Assembly: GCF_047663525.1 (NCBI RefSeq)
Contig: NC_092591.1
Coordinates: 45,919,501-45,983,500 of the forward strand
Direction of reading: 5' to 3'
Length of the DNA stretch: 64,000 nucleotides
Origin: Anas platyrhynchos
Taxonomy: Eukaryota > Chordata > Aves > Anseriformes > Anatidae
The position numbers were made by a program, and so were the translations under genes. The notes under the pieces were generated by a model. The model was not told the origin of the DNA. It did no database searches and worked only from the letters and a program-made list of their open reading frames with translations. Below, in pieces: positions 11,901-26,900 of this stretch (its first letter is position 1; each line of letters starts with the position of its first letter).

Positions 11901-14900
11901 AACTATACACTGCTGCTCGCTTTTGCTATCTGTTGCTCCCAGCCCTCTCCACCCTCTTTTTTTCCCCAGCATTAGCTTTTTGCTGGAAAGAGCACACAGA
12001 CTTGAACAACAGCACACGTTGCCAAGCCTGGAAGTGCTGTGCTCCAGATCCCCTTGCCAAGCCTGCTTCCTAGTTTGGAGCGCCTAACCCTTCACCTGCC
12101 TTCAAAAGCCACAAAAGCATGAAGACAAGGACTGCTGCAGCATGAGGCAAAGCACTCTGTCCAGAAACTTAAAGGGGATCTTCTAGTCTGACCTGATGAA
12201 CTTACTGCCTGCAGGAAAAAGTAGCTTTCTTTTTGTTTCTACCAGCCCTCTTTTGGCTCCACTGCAAGAAGAATTACGTGTCTATTAATATCCCAGCTTA
12301 GCCCACTCAAAACCAGGACTGTTTATTTTGCATTGCAACAAGTACAAAAAAAAAAAATCTCCAGCACAAGGAAAAACCTTTATATTCCCATATCCCCCTG
12401 ACATTGTTCATCATACATCAGGGGACTATGCTATCAGAAAAAAAAAAAAAAATCCAGGTCTTTTCATATCTTCTTTCTTCATTTTATGGAGGTACCTCAG
12501 AAAGACAGTCTCAGCCAAACAATTTAGTTCTTCAATACCCTGTACAGACTAATTAGAAAACTATCCATAAGGCTATCCTCAAATGCGTAAGAGAATCTCC
12601 CATTGTACAAGACAGGAAAACAATCTATTGTACTTGTAAATTCTGTAGTAACCCAACTGAGAATCTATAAAAATAAAAGCATAGCAACCAAACTAATCCA
12701 TCAGTGGTTGCATGTGTTGAATAAACACAAGACTTAGCCTTTGAAAAAAAACAGAACTTTGAAACCTAATGAGAAACAAAATATCCTTTTGCTCAAACAA
12801 GTCATAACGTTTGTTAACATTCCAAGAACAGTCATCGTTTGTCAAAATGCCCCCTTCAACTGGAAATATTTAAATATTCCAGACTGTTTAGCAAGTCTCG
12901 GTGCTCCGTGATAAAATAGGTAAAAGAGGTTCAACAAACAAAAAAATTTTAAAAAGAGGGCTAGAGTTCAAAGCTTCTTACAGCCTCATCTTGTTAGTAA
13001 ACTTATTAAGACAAGGTGAGACATACTATCTGAAGGTACATGTCCTAAACACAGACTGGTGACAAATGAAGAACTTGCTCAAAAGTTTCAAGCCCTTCCA
13101 GGTAAATTGAGGACCTCAAGAAGCACATATCAAGTAAGTTGAAAGCTACAGAAATAAATGACATTCCCTCACCTTTTCCAGTTATTAGTTAGTAAAATTC
13201 AAGAGAACATCACTACAAGATTTTGATTTGCACAGAGTTAATACAAATGATTCTTTGACAATAATTTAGAAAACAGACATTTTGCAAGCATTTTACTCCA
13301 AGGCAAGCAAGAAATTCAGCAAGAAGTCAGATACAACAGACCTTGTAAAAACTTTACTGACTCTTCCAGAAGTTTTAAGAATGAGGGAAAAATTGCCAAA
13401 TTTCTGATTAAAGTAAGCACTGTTCATCTGAAAAAGGAGTTGATCACTCCGACTTTACTGATTAATTTGCCAGGAAAATATCCCATCAAACTGAACCTAC
13501 ACAGATTAGGGGAAAAAAATCCCACCAAGTCCCAAAAAGCATTTCACAGTATGTTAGTATCATAATCAATGGGTTTGGCAAAATGAATGACACCATCAAT
13601 ACTACTGAAAAGAGCGTAGAGCTGCCCAAAAGATGGGAACAAGTTAACTCACCAACATTACAAATCTCTTAACTACTCCATTTAACACCCATATTCTGAG
13701 GTGATTCAAATCTTGGTGTTTACCACATTTTCAGGTAAATGAAAAATGAAAATGAACGAAGAGTTGACTTTTTGAAGAAAGATGTTTTCTGCTATTGGAC
13801 TAAAGTATAACAGTTATACTTGTCTAGCAAATCAGAGCAGCTAGTCCGATTTAATTTAAAAAATTTCATATTGATTAAAAGAATCAAATACACTGTGAAA
13901 TTTAAGGACAGTACACACCCCTTATTTCTATAAAGGCTATCTACATCATTTCCCTTTTGCTAGTGTTGTTTAAATTCAAAAAAGTAAACTCAAAAAGCGC
14001 ACATACAGAACTGATCTGCCTTTAATCCCTAACTTCTGACAGGCCTTCTGTGTGATCTCATTCTTAATATCTGTCTGTATACATCAAGCCTTCAGCATCT
14101 GGACAACAGGAGAAACCACTTCCTATCTCACTGTAAATGATGAAACGAGGTTTTAAAAAGAGGCAGGTATTCAAACTGCAGCAATAAATATCAAAGACCC
14201 AGAGAACCATAAGACTGCAGCCAAAACTGTCTTCCAGAAGATGAATTTTCCAAAGGCACCTCAAAGCACACCAGTCCCCTAGAGCTATTTCACCTATACT
14301 CTCTTTCTTTAAATATTAAAGGAAGTTGTAGAAAGTTCACCTTCCTGGAGAATGCTTACCAAGCTCCCCTTTCTTGGATGCAGAACATGTATCACACAAA
14401 ACTCATGCAGCTGTTTTGGTTATTCAAGCAAATAATATTTAAAACCATTTGAAATAAAGGCCAAAAGGGATCACAGTTACCTTAGCATGCTTTAATTCCA
14501 GTTCTGCTAGTTCCACTAAATTTTTTCTGAATGCTGCAACTCTTCTTGTCTTAAAGTCTATCAGTTCTGTATAAAATAAAAATGGAGTTGTTAACAGTAT
14601 TAATGCTAGTGCCTTTAACTGTTAACTGATTTTCCTTCAAAATGGAATAGGGAGAGAGTAAGAGAGAGCGCAACAGGAAAAAAAAATACATCAAGTTTAA
14701 TCTCAGCAAATCCCAGACTCAAAGATACTGCTACATCCTTATAATAAGGAAGCAAACCATCATTGCAGTTCTCCATGTCTAGCTAACGTTTTGTGGACAC
14801 CAAGCTCGTTTTGAAAAGACTGCAAGGTGGATGGTTTTAAACATTTAATTCTTGTGTTCTATGTGCACTGTTCTTTGATAGCTGATATGTGAAAGTCTCT

Positions 14901-17900
14901 ACAGAAGATGCCTGACAAAAACTAGCATGAAGAACAAAAGAAACAAGTATGCTTTATGCATATAACTTCGTGGCTGATGGGTTCACACATCCTCCACTGT
15001 CTTATCTAAAGGAATCATTAGCCAAATTTACAGGAACAAACAATTCTTAACTTATTAAGTCGGAAGAGCATGGTGTTTAAACCTTGTACAAATCTGCCCC
15101 AAATGAGTCAGATGACTACTTACTCACAACAGTCTTAGACAAAAATAAAGTAAGTTTCCAGGAAAGAGGCAACATGTAAATAATATTGATTTTCTCTACA
15201 GTTACTGTAATTCTGTTCTCCATGATCACTCCCTTTTCTAGTATCATTGCTGCCACCAACTGCTGCCTTCACAGAAGAATGCATAAAACCAAAATGGCAA
15301 TTTCAACAGTACTTGAAAAAAAAGTCAGGTTTGCCATTACTGCTAGCAATTATCCTTTCATGTACTATTCTATGCATATAAGAGAGAGGTAAAAAATCTG
15401 TACCTAAACTTTGCTCTGCCAAACAATTATGACACTGATATTATTGACTAATGTAACTATCAGAGCCAAATGAAAATACCATTTGAACTTTCCAAAATAA
15501 GTACTGATTAAGAGATAATACTTTGCTTAGGGAACACAGAACAAAATATTCTTCGCAGTAACAGCATCTTAAAATCCGTTAATTTTCAAGTAGTAACATA
15601 GGATCAAAGACCACCCAAATACCTTGTTTTGCAGATTCAGATATTTTCTCAAATTTCTGACAGCATATCTGTTGAGTAGTTTCAGCTTGCAACACATCTT
15701 TATTTTTTGCTCTTGCTTTATCCAATGCCTTGTTAGCATTTTCATAATCCACTAGTGACCTAGATCTTCTATATAGGAGATCCTATAAAAAAAAAAAAAG
15801 GAGGATGTATAAATGAAGGATGTACAAAGTTTACAAGAATCTACCCAAGGATTTTATTAGCATATACCAAGGAAAAAAAAATCAGATTAATTTTAGTCTT
15901 TCTTCCTGTATTTCAGTTATAACTAGATAATTTTTATTCACTTCATTCTGCAAATCACAAAAACGTCCATACTGGATCAGACATGCAATTTAATATTGTT
16001 TGGTCTGCATCTTGTCTGACAGAAGCTAGCACCAGATGGCTTAGATGATACTGCAAAAAGTCTAAGAAGAGGCAATCATTGGAAATTTCACAGCTTCTGA
16101 GATTAGAAACAAACTATATTTAGATTATGGATTAGAAATACACACAGGGCCTAAGAGACAGCAGTATTCTTTTTTTTGTGCAACAGTTATTGCTGTGATT
16201 TAAATACAGACGTTTCTTTAGTCTGTCGTATTACTTAATCATCCTGTATCAAGCAACACTAAGAATGAATCTCAGTAGGTATAGAATATCAAACCTGGCC
16301 CACATGTTTTTGCATCAGCACTTGCAGAGCATCCAGAATATCCATTTTTTAATATTACAAAAAGGAGTAGGACTGCTTGCAGTCTACAAGCAACTTGAAA
16401 AATTCATCAAATGCTCCTCCACTGTTTTTAATTATACTGTACAATTTAGCTTTGATAAGTGGATCACAATCCCAAATTACTGTATATATGGAACAGCAAC
16501 GCAGTTAAAATCCAATTTTTACAGTTGAGGTAGAAATAGCAGGCTGGAGGTGGTAGTATTTATAACATACCCACTTTTAAAAAAACATACTGTGTATTTC
16601 TCAAAGCAATTTTGTTTCCCTTCTTTATATAAAAAAAAAAGGAAAAAAAGAAAAAAAAGAAACACTACTTCATTGAACATGCAACAAATTCACCTTAGCA
16701 GCTTGAGATTCCCTTAAGTAATATTTCAGAAGATCAGAAAGTTTAAGATCTTCATCAGCAGATACCCGGGCCTCTATTTTCTGGAAAAACAGTAAGTAAA
16801 AGCATCAATTTAAAAACATCTAGACATCAGGCATTCATTCGTATGATGTAAATACAATATAAAATATACAATAGTGCATGACAGATTTTTCAAAAAGTCT
16901 TTCTCAAAAGCTAAGATCATGCACTTGTGATGGAATACTTAAACGTGCATCATGAGAAACAGAATTAGTCTTTTGTATTAAAATATAAGCAATAACCTAC
17001 TGTGCGAGCAGTAATTGACAATTGGCTATTTTAAACAAAGCTTTCTTTCCAACTTCTAGTATACATACATGTATACACATATATATAATATACTAGAGAA
17101 ACAGCAGGGAAACAGTTTCTGTAGTATAAAGAGTTGCACAAGAAGTGGTGTAATTTTTGAGATCGAAGGAAAACATTTAAAGTACCCTTGCAGAATAGCT
17201 GTGTAACTACACTGCATTAAATGGTTCAAAATACTACTTCCCAATAAGATCACTTGCTCATATCTAAAACAAATTTCTGTGAATTTAGAAACAGAGTCTG
17301 TAGGTGCACTTTAAGTATCTTAATTTTAAAACAAATTCTAAAGGCAACATTTGAGGTCAAAGCAAGTAATTTCGCAAATTTCATTTTCTTTAAAGCACCC
17401 ATTTACATGGATACAACTGTTTAGGAAATGCACACACTCCACTCAAAAGGTTTCCTAGTATGTGGCATGCCTCTACAGAAACAGGTCTTGGCTTCAGAAA
17501 AAAGCAACATGTCCTCCATTTTTTTGGATTAAGGATTAAATTTCTTTTTCCCTTAACAAGTTCTGTGATAACCAATTTCAAGTATGGAAGGTAGTCTAAG
17601 CATTTAAGATATACAGCAGCTTTAGTAGCTTATTACACAGAAGACAGAAAGACTGCCAAGAAAAGTTTAGTAGACTGAATACTCATAAGGATCAATCATT
17701 TTACAAAACAGATGACTGAAATCTTACATTTTTTCACTCCCTAGTACATGTTTCTTAAATATTCAATGTAGCACCATCCTTAAAACATCCACATGCTCAC
17801 GTTTAAGTGACACAAAGCATCCTGACACTTCAAACATGCACACAAAGAATATATATGCAAAGATTTCAAAATACATACCCTTGTTTTGTCAAATAACTCC

Positions 17901-20900
17901 GACACCTTCAGGAAAAACCTGCAGGAAGGAAACAGTTGGTATTATAACAAAATTAACAGTCTAATCAATTTTCTGTAACTCAAAATATAGTTTGTGTATT
18001 GCAATAAAAGCTGTAAAGGTGCTGCTTATAATTGTACAGAAACCAGAGAAAATAAAGTTTTTAAATTGTAGTACTTCATATGTTTGGGAGTTGTACAACT
18101 TCTTAAAAGGTAAGAGGCAAAGCATAACGGATTTTTCTAAAGAATCACCAAACTGCTCCTCAAGGATTCTTTACGCTTTAAGTTAAACTCCAAATACCAC
18201 CACACTGGTTAACAGTCTTATGCTATTATCAAGTGTCCTTCACTCAAATCTGAATGTGCTTTTCTCCAAACAGTAAACACGCCATGCCCTACTTGAGATG
18301 CAAGGAGGCTGAACAGTGTTGCGTATCTGTATCAGAGGAAGCAAAACAAGGGGTTCAGCATAACAGCAGACTGAATTACAATCAAGTAATTTCATGTTGA
18401 GAGAAGACAGACATTACCTTGAATGCTAAGGAAAAATCTCTTAATGGGATACAACCACAATAAATTCTGTTCTCATAGCAAGTGTGCTACCAACTTCAGC
18501 AGATCACCATGAAGACTGCTACTAGGAAAGCCCCCCCCATAAGTTATTAACAAAATCTTACTTGCATATATCTGTGGAATCCTGTGTTCCTAATGCATAT
18601 AATGAAGAACCAATTCTATTATAGTCATCTGCAACATCTAGAGAAAAAAAAGGAAGCACTTGTTTTTACCATTGAATACCTCTCCTTTCTGGAAAGTTAG
18701 TTCCTTTATTTCTTCAAGAGTGGGCGTTTTTCTAAAAGGAACATGTTTTGATACAAAAACAGAAATGAAATTCCATATAGAACACGTATTATGAATGACA
18801 ACTTCAAGCTTCAACTGGAAGTTAGAACCAGTTATATAGTATCAAAGAGCCATCTGAAGGAATTCTCATTATTAAGTAAGACAACCTTGTTTTAACAGAT
18901 TGAGTGTGTCATCATCAGTCCAATAATTCATTACTCCATACATCCCAAGGGAATTAGTGCAGTTGGTTACAGTGAAGAATGGTATTAGGTAGTCATTAAC
19001 CTTCACATCTACTTCTCATATTTAAACATAAAATACATTTTCTGCTGGAAATAGGAAGTCAGTAACTCCATAAGCACTGCAGCTCTCTGCAGATCACAAG
19101 CAAGTTATTCGTAACCTACCGATTGCCCATTTTCAAAATGAGCTTCTGAGGTTATAGCTCTAATATTCTAGCCAGAATTTCAAAAGGTACCATTTGTCTC
19201 ACTTCTCAGTTTAATAAAAATTGCCAGTAAACTTATAGGATTTAAGTATATATATATATTCCTAAACCAAAGGTTTCGATTTTCTCTGCAATTGAGAGCA
19301 CTACCTAGAGCTTCAAGAAATGACCATTAGCTAGCATTCATCTCAGGAAGAGGAATCAATAGCTAAGTGAAGAATCTCACCTCAGCAACAGGAGGTGTCC
19401 TGCAAACCACACTACTGAATACACATTCCAGTCTCCATTCTAGAAGGCTGAAAAAAAAATGGAAACTGGACCTCCTGGTCTAAAACTAACAGCCCAAACA
19501 TGAGTATGCTGCTCAGCAAGGCAATGCAACGCATAGTATGTAACAATTTGCACCCTGATGAATGCTAGCTCATTTAATAAAGACTAACTTCATTAGGATT
19601 AAAATCACAAATAAAATATAAAGTGGGGAATATAACATTAACAACTAAGAAGAATGAGACTTCAACAAATACATATGCCTACATAAAGTTTTGTGTTTCT
19701 CTTCAAAGGGACAGCATGAAGACTCAGGATATCTTCAATGTTGCTGCACACTGTTTGTACTCCATCCAGTCTATTACAGCAAAGGCTAAACGTTGAAAAT
19801 GAGATTAAACTTTGTTTCACTACCTGAAAACTACACTTGGAGAAAATCAATCAGTTTTTGCATGTAAAAATAAAACTAAAAACTACTGCTCCTCACAAGT
19901 CATTTCTGTGCACTTTAGCTAGTACTCTTTTCCTTCTGGAAGGAGAACTCACTTTTGTGGGATCTTGTCATTTTATCAGATTTGGCAGAGGCATCTTTGA
20001 CTCGGTTGTGGTATTCTACAAGGAATGTTCTTTCATGTTCAAAGAAATCATCCACATCCTGCAGAAAAACAAGGACAATCTCAAAATCCTCAGATTTCAC
20101 TCACTCTGTGTAGTGTAATTTATACAGAGATTGGCACATATTGCTGTGACAGGAAATGAAATCTATTTTTATTGTCTAAATCACCACTTATGTAAATCAA
20201 TTTCCTCTTATTTTCCACTTATTTTATCCTGTTCTGAAGTTTTATTATGAATTTGTAGCAAGCATTTTAAAGGTCTAAGTAACTAAACCTGAAACAAAGA
20301 AAATAAGTTCTCTACTATCACTTTGTTGATAGAAAAATAGGATAAATGTCAAGTGCTTAATATAAGACACCAACCTAGAAAAAGGCAGAAAGATACCCAG
20401 CTGTGCAAATGGTATGATTGCAGCCATATGAACTTATAGCTCAGGAACACTGATCTTGATGACAGATGTCTTTCAAGTTGGTAAGTGTATGCAAGTGTAA
20501 ATAGTCATTGCATTGCCATTTAAGGTATTTGGTTTACATTTACTTAAATTAAAACAAAAACAGAACAGATGCTCAAAAACACATAACAGGCCACAACATG
20601 GGCTTTGAACAATTTTGAACTTTTTGAATAGTAACTGCTGGTTATTTTGAATTCTGTATTTTTCTCTGAGTCACATTTAACCTATGGTTTTATCTTATAT
20701 CCACTGTCCAGCACAGCTGAAATTCAAGATTTTACAACTAGGAATTTTAGCTCTGCTAACTTGCTTGCAAATGGAAAGTTATCACTAGAAAGAAAGATCA
20801 TCAGCAGCTTCTGCAGAATTTGTTTGTTATAAAACCATTCTTTCAACTTTAGGAAAAGTTGAAATAAAATTGCATTTTCATCATCTCAGCTATCTTCTTG

Positions 20901-23900
20901 AGTCTTCTCTGAGGGAAAACATAATATCACCTCTGCCGTGCATAGTTTTGAAAAGGTAGAAGAATGTTATAAGGCAGGGACAATTCTGAGCAGCTGTCAT
21001 CACACTTGCTTGCCATAAAAAAAAAGACAGACCAAAACCAAAAAGATAATCAATTACCTATGGGTGGAAAAAAAAACCCACACACTTAATTCTGCAAAAT
21101 AGGAGAAAGGAAAGTATATAGGAAGTCCCCTTTCACAAAAGCAATTAGATAGTTCTCAGAGATCTTGCATTCAGAGGCACAGGTCCCTTCCCATGCTCTG
21201 CCTCTAATTTTTGAAAGACATGGCTAAAAAGTCCTTATTGTAGCTATGTAAAATTCCAGCTCAATTGAAAAAAAGAACAACATTAATATGCTATTTTTTT
21301 TATTTTTTTTTAAATCTTGATAGGTTAAGCTTCAATCACCTTTACTCCTGAAACAATGACACCATCTGCTGATTTAACCATATTTTTAAAGAAGTCTTCA
21401 AGTTTCTCTTTCTTATTTTTCCCACGAACACTCAACTGAAAAACAAATTGATATATCACGTTAGTTCACTTCCTGGAGGCAACAGAACCTTTTTCTTCTT
21501 GTAAATATAGATTGACATACCAAAACCTGCTACTCTTAAACCAGTTTTCCTGCTCTCTGCTTAGTCAAACCCTACATCAAGGGGGACAGAGGACCATGCA
21601 ACCCAGAACATACTATTCTCATTTACTAGACTGTCCTTATACGTAAAATACTCTTCCAGAATAAAAAAAAAAATCAGTATTAATCGAACAGATATGGATA
21701 ATATTAAACACATGACGTTTACCTTTGTGTTATCAATAATACAGTATTTATCATGCATAGTATAGCTGATGAGTTAACTTAATAATTACTAGGCTTTGCT
21801 CTTTTAAGTGTAGAATCACAGATCTTTCACTTTCAGAAAGTGCAGAAGCCTTAGATCCCTTACTAGACGAAGGATAACATTGGTTTCAGTCTGCTCACAC
21901 ACTTCCTGCCCATTTGAGTCTGCCTGCTTTAGGAAATTAGAGCTGGCATATCTACATCAACCAACAAGGATCCTCTGTAATATATTGTGAAGATAAGCAT
22001 GTACTCAATTGAATCAGTGCTTTCTACTTCAACATTCAATGCTCATTTCTGCAATTTTTCTGCCTTTACTGCATTTGTAGAACATGAGCACTTAGTATTA
22101 CGATAGCCATAGTAGCTAAGCATCTAGGAGAAAAAACAAAAAACAATTGAAGTGTCACCTACATTAAAAAAAAAAAAAAAAAAGCTTTATCATAAAATTT
22201 CATAACAAATTCACCCTGGTTTTGTGAGCAACAAAATTTAAACCACGGTTCCAAATCCTGAAAAATCTGTGTTCCAGCTTTGTTGCTTTAACTCCCCCAC
22301 CCTCACTCCACACCCCAAGTTCCAGCCAAGGAGGGGAAAACACCAAATGAAATCACTATCAAAAGCTAATCTTTTTAATCCAAAACATATTTGATATCCA
22401 TTAATACTTTTGATGCTGAGGCTAGAGTACACGGAGCATTTGGTTCCCCAGGTGACAGCAGAATGAACTCGCCAGACCTAAATTAATTTCTAAGTTTTAA
22501 AATACAAATATGTCTGGTATGAAGTAACTGATGCAATTTGCTCCAGGAGGTAAAGCCCTCTTAATCAATTTTCCGTGCTACCATAGAAGTCCATCTTAAT
22601 TTCTCTTCCAGCAATTCAGTTTTCAATACTCACATCCTGATTGTATTCCAAGAAGACATGGAAATTTAAATCCTTCCTCAAAATAGGATGTGCTGCCACA
22701 CGACACAAAAACACTTCATGCATTGCAACTGTCTTCTTGAATATTGCCAAATATTCACTGAAAACAAGAAACAAGACAGACATAAGAATTTCACTTGAAG
22801 CAATAAAGTCTGAGAAAAACCTACTGAGAAGCTTAAAGAGATCCTCAGTAAGCATACAAAATTTTAAGCTCACATAGTTGAGGTTATTATTGATATTTTA
22901 TGTATACATGAACAAATAGCACAACGTTAATACTGGGGGGCAGGAGGAGATTTGAAGCCTTAACATATTACAGATACTTTTAAAGAAGACTTAACAAATA
23001 CAATCTAATTTTTAAGACTAGCTAACACTGACTGGTTTGCTGTAAGTGTAACCTCATTTAGGTGTCTTTTCCCTGCATCCACAAAAGTCAAGAAATAGAG
23101 ACACAAACAACACTAACTGACGTGCAATTTCTTTCCTCCCCATCTCCATCCCCTTGCCTGTTTGCACCCTCCTTCCTTACTTAAATGCTCTTATCATTTT
23201 GTTAGCTCTTTAAATAGCTGCCTCTTACTCCACGTTAAAGCACTGAGCCTTTTTTGTCTGAAGCTTACACAGATGTCATGCTTCATAGTGGTTCTAAAAG
23301 TGAAATTGTGTTTGGTAGGTACCACCAAAAAAAATAATCACATTTTACCATGAAAATTGCACAGTTGCCCAAGTGAACTGACTCAACTTTAAAGCAATTA
23401 TTCATTTGTGATTTAATTAAGAGGAAGGCATTCTTATCAATACAAGTTTGCTAGAACGTTTTGCTCTGCAAATTCAAAGAATAAGCTGTAACCTCTCTAG
23501 AAACGAGGAAGAGGCTTTTTTCCCCATTCTGAGGTCAAAGTTGAAATGATAATCAACACTTCTGCTTCCGTTATGTCCAAGAGGTTAAGATTTACATACC
23601 AGCAAACCAGCAGGGCCAGTGTTGGGAGATGTTTGATCTCAGTGAGAGTAGTAGTCATTCAGTGAAGACAAAAAAGGAGGATGCAGAGGATGGAGGTGGC
23701 AGTAGAAGAAACCCAAAGTTTTCTGTGTTATCCAACCCCTAACCAGACCACAAGAGAATCATGATCAGGGCCGCTGGAAAACCACAGATTCTTTAAGATC
23801 TATAGTGTTTTGCTAATTTCCAGTTCTCTGCATATGAAGTGTATATCTACTCTGCAATAAATTATGTTGCATGTAACACTAATACAGAGCTTTAAGATAT

Positions 23901-26900
23901 TTGCTCACGGCAGCTAGAATTTGGAGAGAAAGCAGCATTACTAAGAGTTCTAGGTACTTTTCTTGCCAATTCAGAGCTCTTGACAGAAACAGTCTAGAAG
24001 CAGTGTAAATATACACTTAAAAAATGAAACCAATGACAGGAAAAAGATCAAAGAAGTGAGCACATGACAAGGAAAGTGGATGGAGCCAGGAGAAACTTCG
24101 CTGTGTAACTTGGTATGGAAAAGACTTGTTGCGAATGTTTCAACACATACTAAATTCGTAGTATGGAAAGATACTATTTTCAGGAGATATGTTCTCCCTG
24201 GGCAAAAACCCAGAAGACTCAGGAAAAAAAAAAAAAAAAGATTTTCTAGTAATCTCCATATTCTTGCAGAACAGAAGGATGGCATCTATGCTTACAATAC
24301 CAACCACATGCAAAAATCCCTAGTTCATTCACTAGATTTATAAACCTTAAATTTTCATTGTGCTTATAAAACTGGGAACACCAGGGAAAAAAATATATAT
24401 ATATATAGACTGAGGCTACCTCCTCCCTTGGCAAGTGTTCTGTAAGGAAAAGGACCTAATTAGTTTTTTTCCCCTTATAAAAAATTCTCAAGAACAAGCT
24501 GATTTTCCTCCTTTTTCATAAGATTGTCCATGATTTTTTTTTATAATTTCTAAGCAATTATTTCTACAATTTTCCTAATGGCTCTGATCATGATCACTAA
24601 GATAATGCTGGTTATGCAGCAACTTGATTCTCAAGCCTTTATCTCAGAGAACTTTTGCAGTGAAATCAGAAATACGGGATAGCAAAACAGCATTAAAATT
24701 TGATTTAAAAAAAAAGTAGTAATCAAGTCTACATACGCCTCCAGTTCTTGTTTCATCTTGGTGAATTCTTCTTTAGTCATTGATCCTTCCCCTTCTCCAA
24801 GTTTCTGCAATTTCTCCCTTGAGGCATCGAAGTCAGGCCTGGGTGGTGCTGGCGGAATCTGGAATTGAATCAAAAATTTTTAATTGCTCAACTTCTCAGT
24901 CAAACAACATCCATTCAGTAAAAAAAAAACTGAAATTTGCCTGCAGCTTTTTCATACGTTGTCATTCATTATGGTATTTATGGGTAAATTCTGTCCTGAA
25001 TGAGTTAGACATCCAGCATTACTATGCCAATTTTGGCCAGATGTTTTTGAAGATTACTAAAGAACTAACTAAATGTCTTCAGTAGGTTAATTACAACAGA
25101 AATCAAACCTTACCTAGCTTTACCAATACAAGGAATTACAAATTTAAACCAGAATTGATTATAAAATGGTGGTTTCACTTATTTGGTGTAGATTGTTTCT
25201 TGTTTAAAGAAAGAATTCTACAATTCCTTTCAAACCATCCATTTATAATGCCCAAAAATACTAAACCGAAAAACCCACATTCTGTGTTGTTTGAAGGCAC
25301 CAGTTCTTTCTTGCAGCACTGCTGACATTACAGATATATCTGCTGAAATACCAAAGCACACAATAAACAAGTCTCTAGGCTAATATTGTAATGCAGTATA
25401 TTAACACTGAAAGAGAAAAGACTGCTGTCAAACTAATCCTGAAACGCTATGAACAAAGACAAACAGAACAAATAAAATTTAAGTTCACTGATATTTGCCC
25501 ATTACATTAATGCATTACCAAAAAAAAAATGCCAGAATCTACTCAGTCAGGTGTCTGAAGCTAGTTACTACCACTCCAAAGGTCTAGTCACTCCAAATAG
25601 CTCTTCTTACTAAAAAAGACTAGCTCAAGAATGGTATGACACATCACAGGTAATATTCATCATAACGTATCCATCAAATCATGATGTATCCATCAAATGG
25701 AGTCAATTAGAAATTTAACACATTTACCTACTGAATCAGCAAATCCCCTCACCCAAACACAAAGCTTTCATATCAAAATGACAAGTATTCCTATTTGTAA
25801 TTAAAGTATGAACAGTTGCACCCATTTTTAATAGTCATAAGGTAACTATTTTTGGGACACCTCTTCCCTGAATGCCTGAAATAAACCACAAAATGCTAAG
25901 TTACGCATTAAGGTTTTCTGTAGTTACAGATGGTATTTGCTTCTTCCCCCCCCCCAACTGATTTATGATTCTGATCTTCCAAACCAAAAAAGCCTAATTA
26001 CTAGAGCTCAGTTACTGCACTCTGCCATTCCAGCTAAAACAAAGGCTGCATGAAACCTGTAACTAAGTTAAACATTGGCTTAATTTGAGAGAGAAAAAAA
26101 GAACAAGAAAATACCACCAAGTTATACAGTTCACCTATCCACCACACTTCAACACTGCGGACTAAAAATACGCTGGATACTGATTAAAGCACTCACTCCT
26201 TAGGACTAAAAGGCAAGAAGTATGACAACTACAGTGACTTTCCTCAAACATTAACTTTGCATAACTGTGTAAAATGACAGTAAAGCATTAGATCTCCCTT
26301 TAGAAGGAATGAACAGCTGCCATTTCCACTGGACTTAAAAGCCAGGAGTGCTTTTTACACGCCCTGTTTTCCACAGACATCAAAGAACTGTAATACTTAC
26401 GATATAGCCAGCATAGTCTTCGTTCTCGACAAACGAATCATGAAGCCAAATAAACTCTTCATGTTGCCGGACAACAGAAAATTCATTTTGTTTGAAATTT
26501 GGTAAGGAACTCTGGAAAGGGAAAAGGAAGAACTACAATTTAGAAAAATAAAAACAGAAGTCAGTGTTTTTCATTAGTATATGAAAAGAGCCTTGGAGGA
26601 ATATCAAAGTATAACCCTGTTAAAAAAAAAAAAAATCCAAGCATCCAGATATGGATTTGGTCAAAAAAAAAGTTTATAAAGCAATAATTACCCTCATCTC
26701 AATTAGTGCATCGATAAATTGGTACGGGTTGCCTAGGGGGGCTGTGCAGTCTCCACCCTTGCAGATATTCAAAACCCAACTGGGCAAAAACCCTGAACAA
26801 CCTGCTCACATTCACCCCAGTTTTACGGTGGCAATGGAGGGAGGACATGGGACTAAACGATCTCCAGCAATTCTTCCACCTCAACCATTCTGTGATTCTG

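Larger units (their letters stand above)
14567..21339 (-). other. SNX6: SNX6 introns 12 to 7
   Basis: Introns of about 1.06, 0.91, 1.10, 0.64, 1.31 and 1.28 kb between exons 13 and 7 (14567-15622, 15783-16693, 16781-17878, 17919-18561, 18638-19952, 20059-21339). Apart from an old repeat at about 15960-16060 and TA-rich patches (17055-17097, near 19248) nothing is recognised. Confidence 0.8.

Noticed and set aside
17055-17097. 9-bp inverted repeat TCTAGTATA / TATACTAGA
   Set aside because: It lies in a TA-rich run where such symmetry arises easily.
21800-21930. Possible CR1 fragment starting AGAATCACAGA
   Set aside because: Only the first dozen bases resemble a CR1 terminus; the rest does not follow.
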